Below, in pieces: positions 56,682-64,000 of a stretch of DNA of 64,000 bases. The stretch is from Spirochaetaceae bacterium (GTDB taxonomy: Bacteria; Spirochaetota; Spirochaetia; WTKD01), in contig WTKD01000006.1 of assembly GCA_011524535.1 (NCBI GenBank), forward strand, positions 167,601 through 231,600, read 5' to 3'. The position numbers and the translations under genes are program-made. The notes under the pieces were generated by a model, which made no database searches, was not told the DNA's origin, and was given only the letters and a program-made list of their open reading frames with translations. Numbering within the stretch: position 1 is the stretch's first letter; the number at the start of each line of letters is the position of its first letter.

Positions 56682-56690
56682 TGATATACT
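56682..56690 (+). promoter_or_regulatory. Candidate extended -10 promoter of dapL
   Basis: TGATATACT, the same nine bases as upstream of hflK. No good -35 at the usual distance. Predicted start about 56697, leader about 40 bases. A near-palindrome ATCACGTGTGAT overlaps it at about 56673-56685 and might be an operator. Confidence 0.45.
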
Positions 56691-56735
56691 TGAGTATGCA
56701 ATTATTGACATTAACGAATATCCTTGGAAACATGC

Positions 56736-57974
56736 ATGACAACTATTAATAATAATTTTTTAAAACTGAACTCTTCCTATCTTTTTTCTCGTATTGCTAG
56801 CGAGGTGAAAACATACGATTCAAAAAATGCTGGGGCTCCCATCATTAGCCTAGGCATTGGAGATGTGACGCAGGGCCTTCCAAGTTTGGCGGGACAAGCC
56901 ATGGTCGATGCGATAGGAGACATGTTGAGTCCATCTACATTTCGCGGTTATGGACCAGAGCAGGGCTACGATTTTTTGCGTTCGGCCATAGTGCAGAGTC
57001 AGTATAGATCCAGAAATGTTGACATAGATGCAGATGAGATATTTGTCAGCGATGGAGCAAAAAGCGATACAGCGAATATTCAAGAATTGTTTTCTGATGC
57101 GACACGCATAGCGATGAATGACCCCGTTTACCCGGTGTACGTAGATTCAAATGTAATCGGAGGACGCACAGGAAAATGGGTTGATGGGCGGTATGAAGGT
57201 GTTGTCTATATTCCAATAAGCTCAAAAAATAATTATAGATTTCTGTTGCCAGATGTACCCGTTGATTTGATATATGTGTGCTCACCAAATAATCCGACCG
57301 GTGCGGTTGCAACGAAAGAAGAATTGCAACGCTTGGTCGATTTTGCCTTGGACTGTGGGGCGGTTATCATATACGACGCAGCCTACGAGTCGTTTATACG
57401 CGACCCGCGGTTTCCACGTTCGATTTATGAAATCCCACGTGCTTGTGAATGCGCTATAGAATGCAATAGTCTTTCAAAATCTGCTGGATTTACAGGTCTA
57501 CGATGTGCCTACACGGTTGTACCGAAGAAATTGCAGGTAAAAGATGCCGAGGGAACATCTCATTCTTTGCGTGATTTATGGCTTAGGCGTCAAACTACGA
57601 AGTTCAATGGAGTTGCTTATCCCATACAGCGAGCAGCAGCGGCCATGTTTACCCCAGAGGGGCAAGCACAAATACGTGAATTGACGGATTATTATTTAAA
57701 AAATGCGACAATTATCCGCGCATTACTCGATGAAACATCGCTTGAATTTAGCGGTGGACTACATGCCCCGTACATATGGATTAATGTAAAACAAGACAGC
57801 TGGGAGTGTTTCCGAATGCTTTTGGAAGAGGCAAGGGTTGTTGTGACTCCAGGGGCGGGATTTGGTCCTTCAGGAGAAGGCCATATCCGTATCAGCGCAT
57901 TTGCGATGAGAGAATCGGTTGTTAGTGCCTTGCAACGATTACGACCGATTTTATTGATGAATTGGAAGAAATAA
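56736..57974 (+). CDS. dapL: LL-diaminopimelate aminotransferase
   Basis: PLP enzyme that turns tetrahydrodipicolinate directly into LL-diaminopimelate with glutamate as amino donor, a shortcut in lysine and peptidoglycan precursor synthesis. 412 residues. DapL hallmarks: ISLGIGDVTQGLP at the N-terminus, RGYGPEQGYDFLR, SPNNPTGAVATKEEL, and the PLP-lysine region SLSKSAGFTGLRCAYTVVP. Known distribution includes chlamydiae, spirochaetes, cyanobacteria and plants. ATG 56736 chosen over TTG 56724. It is followed three bases later by cdd. Confidence 0.93.
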   Translation: MTTINNNFLKLNSSYLFSRIASEVKTYDSKNAGAPIISLGIGDVTQGLPSLAGQAMVDAIGDMLSPSTFRGYGPEQGYDFLRSAIVQSQYRSRNVDIDADEIFVSDGAKSDTANIQELFSDATRIAMNDPVYPVYVDSNVIGGRTGKWVDGRYEGVVYIPISSKNNYRFLLPDVPVDLIYVCSPNNPTGAVATKEELQRLVDFALDCGAVIIYDAAYESFIRDPRFPRSIYEIPRACECAIECNSLSKSAGFTGLRCAYTVVPKKLQVKDAEGTSHSLRDLWLRRQTTKFNGVAYPIQRAAAAMFTPEGQAQIRELTDYYLKNATIIRALLDETSLEFSGGLHAPYIWINVKQDSWECFRMLLEEARVVVTPGAGFGPSGEGHIRISAFAMRESVVSALQRLRPILLMNWKK

Positions 57975-57976
57975 AA

Positions 57977-58390
57977 ATGGGTTATCCCGAATTGCAAGAA
58001 GACATGGCTCTTGCCTGGAATCGACGTGAAAACGCTCATGCTCCCTATTCCCATTTTAAGGTATGTGCTGTGGTACGCTTTACTGGCAATGATCTGTTCT
58101 ATGTGGGTGTCAATGTTGAAAATGCAAGCTATGGAGCTTCTATATGCGCGGAACGTTCGGCCATACTTTCTGGAATTTCTGCTGGAGAGAGGGCCCCTAT
58201 TAAGTCTGTGCTGGTTGCTTCAAACGCAAAGCAACCGGCGGTTCCATGTGCGGTGTGTTTACAGTTTCTTGCTGAATTTTCGAATGGAGATACCAAGATT
58301 TACTTGGTGAACGGAGAAGAGAAAATTATAGAACATGCATTCTCAGATTTGCTCCCTCATCCATTTACTTCTTTCGTAGGTAATGACTAA
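57977..58390 (+). CDS. cdd: Cytidine deaminase
   Basis: Zinc enzyme that deaminates cytidine and deoxycytidine for pyrimidine salvage. 137 residues, the tetrameric short form. Zinc ligands are seen in CAERSAI (Cys and catalytic Glu) and PCAVCLQ. The canonical second motif is PCGxCRQ; here an Ala and Leu replace Gly and Arg. The N-terminal APYSHFKV and VNVENASYG are typical. ATG 57977 lies two bases after the dapL stop, so the two are co-transcribed; GGAAG is inside the dapL end. Function likely retained. Confidence 0.9.
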   Translation: MGYPELQEDMALAWNRRENAHAPYSHFKVCAVVRFTGNDLFYVGVNVENASYGASICAERSAILSGISAGERAPIKSVLVASNAKQPAVPCAVCLQFLAEFSNGDTKIYLVNGEEKIIEHAFSDLLPHPFTSFVGND

Positions 58391-58424
58391 GGTCAATACA
58401 AGAGTTGCAATTGTTGGTAAATAG

Positions 58425-59792
58425 TTATTTTTTTAGCCAGATCGTTCCTGGTTGTTGAAAAATTCTTTTTTTCCCAAAGAGAAAAGTTAACAAAAAGCAG
58501 ACCACTACATAAGCAAGGCAGACGAAAAGGACAATAAAAAACCCTCGCAAATCACCATTGATACGAGAAGGAACAGCTGTGTTCAAAATTAAAATAAGAG
58601 GGATAGAAAAGAGAAAATTGAACCCCATTGAATACATATAATCGCTGATGGCGGGCGTTTTGTATTCGGGGTCTACGATACGCAATAGGGCCAATGCTAT
58701 CGTAAGCGTGCCCGATGAAACCCCGAAGATCATCAAAGTGCGAAAAAATGTAAAATTCTTAAACAATCGACTACAGACCCAGAGCAAGGGGAGGGTGACA
58801 AGAAAAATGCCCAGGAGAGAAAGCAGTAGTAATCCAAACCAGTATTTGCCAATAACGGCAAGAGAGATGCTCGCAACCGATGCAACAATGACATAATCCA
58901 TGGTTATCCCGCTTATCCGGATAAAATGTTGATCCTGAAAGGCACGCATTGCGCCTGTTTTTTGCAAAATTCCTCGTGTAACCAAGGCCCATAGAGCTGA
59001 AAACAAAAACGATAAACTCCATAAAGTTTCGGTTAGATTGGATAAAGCCGGATTTCCTGTTGCATTCAGACCAGAAGTAAGGAGTGTTAAAAATGCATAA
59101 TTAATACCATACACGATGAATACCAGGCAAACATGGAGGGAAAGAACATCGAATAATGAACTATCGTGTGCGTTATTTTCTTTTGATGGATTCTTAGAAG
59201 GAGAGGGTTTTGCATCTGTCTGCGGAAGAAGGGTATTTGCGGTAAGATCGAGTATATTCTTTTTCTTCGCCCATTGTATGAGTATGATGCCGAACGTAGA
59301 TGCTACTAGGTATCCAATAGATGACATGAATATGCCCATGGTTGCGGCTGATTCAAAACCGAGGGTTTCAAACGTTTTTCCGAGGCTGAATGCCGGTCCA
59401 GGGCCCAAGGCAAATCCGAGTGGCAATAGGATTCCAAATCCGAGTGACAATTCTGGATATACCATAGATGCGACAAGATAGCCAACCAGAAGCCCAAAGA
59501 ATCCTTGCAATCCATATTGCATGAAAACAGCGGTGCTGTTTGCTATAACCTGCGAACCAAATTTCTGCGGACGTTTCAAAATGATGGCAATAAAAGACAG
59601 ATTGAAACAATGAAATGTTATAGATTCGAGGGTAGTGGTAGGAAGTTGTTGGGTTTCATATAAGATTAACAAAAAAAATCCAGCAAGCAATGCGGTAGGT
59701 ACACGTAGAGCTTTCAGCAATGGAACATATCGTCGAAGTAGTGTCATTACAAGCATTGCAGCACTCAACAACGATAGATCAAGAATCAACAT
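58425..59792 (-). CDS. Sodium/glutamate symporter family protein (GltS-like)
   Basis: Inner-membrane secondary transporter of the GltS/ESS family, which takes up glutamate with sodium. 455 residues with about ten to twelve hydrophobic helices and the two inverted halves typical of the family: first half with ALRVPTALLAGFFLLI and LPLGFALGPGPAFSLGK, second with MDYVIVASVASISL and FGVSSGTLTIALALLRIVDPEY, where family re-entrant loops fall. The inter-half loop (about 190-220) is charged. Starts two bases after the thioredoxin-like gene ends. Confidence 0.88.
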   Translation of the reverse strand: MLILDLSLLSAAMLVMTLLRRYVPLLKALRVPTALLAGFFLLILYETQQLPTTTLESITFHCFNLSFIAIILKRPQKFGSQVIANSTAVFMQYGLQGFFGLLVGYLVASMVYPELSLGFGILLPLGFALGPGPAFSLGKTFETLGFESAATMGIFMSSIGYLVASTFGIILIQWAKKKNILDLTANTLLPQTDAKPSPSKNPSKENNAHDSSLFDVLSLHVCLVFIVYGINYAFLTLLTSGLNATGNPALSNLTETLWSLSFLFSALWALVTRGILQKTGAMRAFQDQHFIRISGITMDYVIVASVASISLAVIGKYWFGLLLLSLLGIFLVTLPLLWVCSRLFKNFTFFRTLMIFGVSSGTLTIALALLRIVDPEYKTPAISDYMYSMGFNFLFSIPLILILNTAVPSRINGDLRGFFIVLFVCLAYVVVCFLLTFLFGKKRIFQQPGTIWLKK

Positions 59793-59794
59793 GA

Positions 59795-60376
59795 TTAGAC
59801 TAAATCACACGCTTCGGGAGGCATCCAGTGATGGTCTTTCCCATTCCATTTTACATTACAACCGATAGGGTTTGTTAATTGGATTCTTGGCTGTTTTTTT
59901 GCGACAAGGTCAGAAAGAACAAGATCGAGGGTGAATTTTTTAGAAAGTTGGGCATTTCTGGGGTTGTCTACGGCTTGCCCACAATAAACCAGAGTTCTAG
60001 ATGTGTCAAAAACGAAAAAATGAGGCGTACGTAATGCACCATAGATGCGTGCTATCTCTTGAGATTCATCATATAAGTAAATCCACGGGAATGTGTATTT
60101 TTCCATACGTGCTACCATATGATCAAAACTATCTTCAGCGTATGTGTTTTTTGAATTGCTATTAATGGCAACAAATCGAACCCCTTGGGGAGCAAATGTC
60201 TCTGCACTTCTTCGGGTATCTTCGTCCGATCCGGTTACATAGGGACAGTGATTACAAGAGAAAAAAATAACAAGGATTTTTGCGTCTGAAAATGATTCGA
60301 GCGTGTACGAGTTTCCGTCGGTTGCGGGGAGAGAGAAGTTAGGAGCTTTTGATCCAATTGCTAATGTAAAGGGCAT
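59795..60376 (-). CDS. Thioredoxin-fold (redoxin-like) protein
   Basis: 193-residue protein of the AhpC/TSA-redoxin superfamily, without signal peptide, so cytoplasmic. N-terminal [19 protein letters not shown] is the peroxiredoxin-like start; the active-site region is [10 protein letters not shown], with a CxxC (CNHC) in the thioredoxin position, as in the DUF-type thioredoxin-like proteins with 'CNHCP'. A cis-Pro region [10 protein letters not shown] follows, and the C-terminus ends in a Cys-containing IGCNVKW region. Likely a thiol-disulfide oxidoreductase or peroxidase; the substrate is unknown. Upstream of the GltS gene, two bases apart. Confidence 0.88.
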   Translation of the reverse strand: MPFTLAIGSKAPNFSLPATDGNSYTLESFSDAKILVIFFSCNHCPYVTGSDEDTRRSAETFAPQGVRFVAINSNSKNTYAEDSFDHMVARMEKYTFPWIYLYDESQEIARIYGALRTPHFFVFDTSRTLVYCGQAVDNPRNAQLSKKFTLDLVLSDLVAKKQPRIQLTNPIGCNVKWNGKDHHWMPPEACDLV

Positions 60377-60440
60377 AACAGAACGACAAATCGCCTAAGC
60401 AATCATAGCAAATAGCCGTAGTTTTAGGTAGTACAACGGT

Positions 60441-61583
60441 ATGTGGTTACGTTTTATTATCTGGTTTAAAACTTCACGTTTCGCGATTTTCTTGTATTTT
60501 TCGGCTATCGTTCTCCTTGTTAGTGGGGTTATTGTGTTGATTGAATCAGCTGAAAACAATATGTTTCGGACATTTGGAGATGGATTATGGTGGGCGATTG
60601 TGACTTTGAGCACAACTGGATATGGTGACTTAATTCCAGTAACAAGAAGCGGGAGAATTATCGCAGCGATGCTCATCCTTGTTGGGGTTGTAGGAACCAG
60701 CGTGTTTTCTGGATATTTTGCTTCCTTATTGGTGGAGAGAAGAACTACATATAGGAGAGGACTTATGCAAATTAATCTGATAAAAGATCATATTGTTATA
60801 TGTGGATGGAGAGGAACGGAGATGCCGGGATTTGTAAGTCGTGTGCTTGTACAGAACGAAAATATATCAGCAAGGCAATGTGTTGTAATTACATCGGTCG
60901 ATCCATCGCAATTTGATGAATGCTATAGTATCCCTGAATTGAAAGAACTACGATTTGTGCATGGAGATATCTTTTCGGAAGAAACGTTAAAACGTGGAAA
61001 TGTAAGCAAAGCAAGGAAGGTTATTGTTATACCCGAACCCGAAGTGTCTGGCGCAGAAAGCGACTCCCGTGTGATTATGACGGTTCTTGCATTACGTAGT
61101 ATTTCTCGAGACGTATATATCATCGCTGAACTGAATGACGTTCAATATGCTGATCAGCTTCGAAGAGCAGCCTGTGACGAAGTAATTTTTTCTAAAGAAG
61201 TCCAGCAAAATATAGTCGCCTGCGCCTCTCGAACCGTTGGGTTGAGTAATATCGTGCTTGAATTACTCTCACGAGAAGGAGAGGCTCATTTTAGTACCGA
61301 GCGTATCGCAGATAAATACATTTCGGGTACATTTAAAGCGTTTAGGCTTCAGTTTTCACACGATTCGCGATTAGTCCTTGGTGTTCTCGAACATTCGGGT
61401 AATCCAGCTCTCATGAAAATGAACGCTATACGAGAAGCCCAAAAAACAGCGAATACATCACAATTGATAGATAATCTCACCCAAGTGCGCACGCTTCGTG
61501 TGCATAATCCTGTTTTTTTGCCGGATGATTCGTATATTATCAAACCCTATTCGCGTGTAATGTATGTGGAGCGGAATACATGA
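60441..61583 (+). CDS. Two-span K+ channel with cytoplasmic RCK (TrkA-N) domain
   Basis: Potassium channel of the MthK/KcsA-like class. TM1 about 12-34, pore helix and selectivity filter TTGYGD at 58-63, TM2 about 73-95, then an RCK domain from about 112 with DHIVICGWRGTEMPG in the Rossmann nucleotide-binding position, and a second RCK-C part to 380. The filter predicts K+ selectivity. No voltage-sensor helices. The ATG of the nucleotide-binding gene overlaps the stop as ATGA, so the two products should be made in step. Gating ligand is unknown. Confidence 0.9.
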   Translation: MWLRFIIWFKTSRFAIFLYFSAIVLLVSGVIVLIESAENNMFRTFGDGLWWAIVTLSTTGYGDLIPVTRSGRIIAAMLILVGVVGTSVFSGYFASLLVERRTTYRRGLMQINLIKDHIVICGWRGTEMPGFVSRVLVQNENISARQCVVITSVDPSQFDECYSIPELKELRFVHGDIFSEETLKRGNVSKARKVIVIPEPEVSGAESDSRVIMTVLALRSISRDVYIIAELNDVQYADQLRRAACDEVIFSKEVQQNIVACASRTVGLSNIVLELLSREGEAHFSTERIADKYISGTFKAFRLQFSHDSRLVLGVLEHSGNPALMKMNAIREAQKTANTSQLIDNLTQVRTLRVHNPVFLPDDSYIIKPYSRVMYVERNT

Positions 61584-62077
61584 ACATAGAAGAATTTTTT
61601 CAAAACATACAACAGGTATCCTTTTTTAAGGGATTGCTTAAGAATGAAGAATTTCTTGACAGATTACACTCCTATTGTAAAAAGAAAATATTTCCGATCA
61701 ACGATGTTATAATTCATGAGGGTGAGAGAGGTGGGACAATGTACATGGGCATATCCGGGTCGATAGAAGTCAGCAAAATGACAAGAGCTGGGGATATTTT
61801 TACATTGAGCCCATCCTACAACGCTTGCGGAGTAACTTTTGGGGAGTTATCCATGATAGACAATGTTAAACGATCGGCCACGGTTTCTGCGACGTCAAGG
61901 AGCGAGTTCTATACTATTGAAAAGAAATTTTTTGAAGCCCTGTGTAGGGATTTTCCAAATGAAGGAATGCTTATTATGGAAAAACTTGCCCGGAGGTTGT
62001 CGGGCTATCTTCGAGAAACCAATGATAATATGCTCGCTTTATTCGATGCACTTGTTGACGAAGTAAAGTATTCGTAA
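61580..62077 (+). CDS. Cyclic nucleotide-binding (CNB) domain protein coupled to the K+ channel
   Basis: 165-residue stand-alone CNB protein, without DNA-binding or kinase domain. The beta-roll has IIHEGERGGTMYMGISGSIEV (about 44-64) and the phosphate-binding cassette FGELSMIDNVKRSATVSA (about 87-104) with E89 and R98, the residues that contact the ribose and phosphate of cAMP or cGMP. A helical C-terminus follows (RLSGYLRETNDNML). Its overlap with the channel gene suggests it acts as a channel subunit or regulator. cAMP could come from the cyclase at 33409-35091; that link is inference. Confidence 0.88.
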   Translation: MNIEEFFQNIQQVSFFKGLLKNEEFLDRLHSYCKKKIFPINDVIIHEGERGGTMYMGISGSIEVSKMTRAGDIFTLSPSYNACGVTFGELSMIDNVKRSATVSATSRSEFYTIEKKFFEALCRDFPNEGMLIMEKLARRLSGYLRETNDNMLALFDALVDEVKYS

Positions 62078-62091
62078 CGCTATTCTAAGAA

Positions 62092-63858
62092 TTACCATCC
62101 ACCAAAGAGAGGAGCCTCTCCTAAATCTTCGAGATTAGTATCAAGTACATTGCTCCTTCGCCCCTCTAAACTAATATCGAGTATTCTCATTGAGGTATAT
62201 TGCTCGCCGTTGAACGTCACTCCTCCATATGCATTTTCTACAAACCTGCTTCCCGATATGAGTCCAAACGAATTTGAATCTCCGCTAATCCTGCGAACAC
62301 TGACATTGTATTCTATCGTGTTATCTGTTGTGACAAGTATGCCCATATTCCTATTACCCACAATGCCTCCTCCGTAACTGAGAGAAGTTATGTAGACAGG
62401 AAGAGTTATTTCCCCTACGTTGCCAGAAGCGATTACTCCGCCGTGCATAACTCCGACCATGCCCCCAACATTATTTCCAGTTTCACTGGTCAGTGATCCA
62501 AGTGATACATTGTGTTCAAGGGTTCCGCTGATCATTTCTCCGACTATTCCACCGACATTATCCGAATGTGAGATGATCGTTCCAGAATTGGTGTTTTGTG
62601 AAAGTATTCCGTTGTCCATTATGCCAATAATGCCACCGATTCCGTCGCCTTTTCCATCCAGAACTCCTAGGTTATTGTTCCCTTCGAGGAAGGTTTCGGT
62701 GCCGACGAATAGTCTTCCAAGTATTCCGCCGCCAGCCCCTTGTGATACGAGTATGGCACCTTTGTTTGTGCTGTTTCGTATTGCACTTTGTTGGTACATA
62801 GAGCCAGCTATACCACCGATGTTTTCTTTTTTTGTACTAATAGAACCTTCATTCGTAAAGTTTGTTATGGTTCCACTGATAAATAGACCTGCGGCGCCTC
62901 CGGTATTGAATATTTCACTGTAAATTCTCCCTTTGTTTGAGCTGTTCGATATAGTTCCGGTCAGCGCTAATCCCACAACCCCTCCAATGCCAACAACTCT
63001 TTCAGAAGAAATTCTAGATGTTTGTATAGTGGCTTCATTTCTTACCGTGTCTAGTCTACCGGTTTGTATCCTCCCAACGATGCCACCAACATGCTCTAAG
63101 CCACGTACCGTTCCACTAACCGATATAGATTGAATTATTCCATTCATCAATAACCCAGATATAGCACCGACACTTGTGTGTCCTTCTATTACTACATTTT
63201 CAAGGGCTAGATCTGTTACGATAGGAGCCTCGGGGTTATTTGCTTCGACGATTTCGAATAACCCAGAAGCGGCTCGAGAAGGACCGATATTATTCACATA
63301 TAAATCGGTTATTTTCTTATCATTTCCGTTAAATACGCCTGAAAAAGCATTGTACACGGCATAATCTGTAAATGATCCAATCGGTTCGTATTCGGGCAGA
63401 GAAACTCGATGTTCCTTATTGCATAACAACTGAGGCATGTGGATATCTTCTGTGAGGATGTATTTCCCTGCGAGGACACTTGATTGATAGTCGATACTTG
63501 CGGTAGATGAAATGATTCGAATGTCTTCTGTTTCTGTCATTTCTTTCCAGGTCTCTGCTGTTACGTTTGAGTATACGATCAAGATAGGTCCACTGGAAGC
63601 TTCTCCGAGGAGTTGTAGTTCTTTCCAATCTGAGATTTCTATACCGGCATTATCTGCTCCCCAGTTATTTTCACGCCATGATCTTATCGTTTCGTATTGA
63701 TATTGTGGGGTGTATTCCAATAATTCTTCTAGGCAGTATTCGCTATTAATTCCAGGGGAGCGAAGAGTTGCACCGATATCTCCTATGGTCATATCGGTGC
63801 ATGAAATCGAAAATACTGCTTTTATGCAAATCAAAATCGCTGTGAACATTGATCGCAT
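62092..63858 (-). CDS. GLUG-repeat surface lipoprotein
   Basis: About 588 residues. Signal with lipobox-like FSISC, then a non-repeat N-terminal domain (to about 190) and a long run of short repeats with the pattern xVGGIVGxxxxGxLxxxxNxGxI, the GLUG motif of adhesin-like beta-helix proteins, for example HVGGIVGRIQTGRLD and NVGGIVGEMISGTLEHN. The last six residues are PLFGGW, shared with the downstream paralogue. GTAGGAAAA supports ATG 63858; ATG 63876 is an alternative. Probably an outer-surface adhesin or matrix protein. Long antisense ORFs opposite it are repeat artefacts. Confidence 0.82.
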   Translation of the reverse strand: MRSMFTAILICIKAVFSISCTDMTIGDIGATLRSPGINSEYCLEELLEYTPQYQYETIRSWRENNWGADNAGIEISDWKELQLLGEASSGPILIVYSNVTAETWKEMTETEDIRIISSTASIDYQSSVLAGKYILTEDIHMPQLLCNKEHRVSLPEYEPIGSFTDYAVYNAFSGVFNGNDKKITDLYVNNIGPSRAASGLFEIVEANNPEAPIVTDLALENVVIEGHTSVGAISGLLMNGIIQSISVSGTVRGLEHVGGIVGRIQTGRLDTVRNEATIQTSRISSERVVGIGGVVGLALTGTISNSSNKGRIYSEIFNTGGAAGLFISGTITNFTNEGSISTKKENIGGIAGSMYQQSAIRNSTNKGAILVSQGAGGGILGRLFVGTETFLEGNNNLGVLDGKGDGIGGIIGIMDNGILSQNTNSGTIISHSDNVGGIVGEMISGTLEHNVSLGSLTSETGNNVGGMVGVMHGGVIASGNVGEITLPVYITSLSYGGGIVGNRNMGILVTTDNTIEYNVSVRRISGDSNSFGLISGSRFVENAYGGVTFNGEQYTSMRILDISLEGRRSNVLDTNLEDLGEAPLFGGW

Positions 63859-63895
63859 TTTTCCTACGATACGCATCGATCTTGTTCTTTAATTA

Positions 63896-64000
63896 TTACC
63901 ATCCACCAAACAGAGGCTTTCCTCCAGATAATGGACTTCCATTCGCATCTTGAACAATACTTGAGCCTATATCGTATATGTATTGTGAGGTGTAGGTGGG
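63896..64000 (-). CDS. Second GLUG-family protein, C-terminal end only (cut by window end)
   Basis: An open minus-strand frame enters the window at 64000 and stops at TAA 63896-63898. The 34 visible residues (PTYTSQYIYDIGSS ... GGKPLFGGW) end in the same PLFGGW as the neighbouring GLUG lipoprotein, and the DNA around both stop codons is nearly identical for about 19 bases. So this is probably a tandem paralogue whose gene starts beyond the window. Only the tail is visible, so repeats cannot be confirmed. Confidence 0.75.
   Translation of the reverse strand, partial: PTYTSQYIYDIGSSIVQDANGSPLSGGKPLFGGW

Noticed and set aside
62420-62923. Plus-strand open frame opposite the GLUG lipoprotein, rich in Pro, Ile and Ser
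   Set aside because: It is the antisense image of the repeated Gly/Val/Ile codons and has no signal or known motif.

Overview
This is a gene-dense bacterial chromosome segment, roughly 40% G+C by eye. It has no rRNA, tRNA, CRISPR array, insertion sequence or phage gene that I can see. The best guess is a spirochaete of the Spirochaetales/Treponema type, at moderate confidence. Pointers are a groEL without groES beside it, an HflK-HflC pair, many lipoproteins and uncharacterised exported proteins, a fused AroD-AroE, a HAMP-type class III adenylate cyclase, and a MurE whose diaminopimelate motif is altered next to an LL-diaminopimelate aminotransferase. No 16S or flagellar gene is present to settle this.

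Layout. 1-5 kb: transketolase C-terminal part, then a secreted GH16 beta-glucanase lipoprotein with two carbohydrate-binding modules, a histidine phosphatase, and the only long gene-poor stretch (about 4.65-5.28 kb), which carries two tandem hairpins and a possible 41-codon ORF. 5.3-17.3 kb: a large unknown exported protein, a TPR lipoprotein / DHH phosphoesterase / TraB operon, a cation diffusion facilitator, a small lipoprotein, an rlmE-apbE-radA minus-strand operon, a rhomboid protease and an unknown exported protein. 17.5-23.4 kb: a complete TolC / adaptor / RND efflux operon ending with a small PII-like protein and a strong terminator. 23.5-30.2 kb: purB, then groEL from a near-consensus promoter, a 97-aa unknown protein, yajC, secD and secF. 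30.3-35.1 kb: a tripartite tricarboxylate transporter tctCBA abutting a convergent adenylate cyclase. 35.1-44.6 kb: a coiled-coil membrane protein with two exported partners, FtsK, a receptor-like coiled-coil protein and AroDE. 44.7-48.3 kb, minus strand: htrA-uvrB-SH3 lipoprotein. 48.5-58.4 kb: hflK-hflC-murE-ddl, an unusual M28-like membrane protein, dinB, dapL and cdd. 58.4-64 kb: a GltS-type symporter with a thioredoxin-fold protein, a two-gene K+ channel / cyclic-nucleotide-binding unit, and two tandem GLUG-repeat surface proteins, the second cut by the window end.

How the genes fit together. Protein export (SecDF-YajC), membrane quality control (HflKC, HtrA, rhomboid, TraB) and folding (GroEL) are all represented, as are peptidoglycan precursor steps (DapL, MurE, Ddl), DNA repair (RadA, UvrB, DinB) and chromosome segregation (FtsK). 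The extracellular glucanase, TctCBA and GltS suggest a heterotrophic, partly free-living lifestyle. A possible signalling link runs from the adenylate cyclase at 33.4-35.1 kb to the cyclic-nucleotide-binding protein translationally coupled to a K+ channel at 60.4-62.1 kb.

Most of the window is recognisable housekeeping. No clear new defence, mobile or biosynthetic system is visible. The most interesting candidates are the split channel / nucleotide-sensor unit, the altered MurE motif beside DapL, the apparently non-catalytic M28-like membrane protein, the coiled-coil / exported protein trio, and the paralogous GLUG proteins sharing a C-terminal tag.
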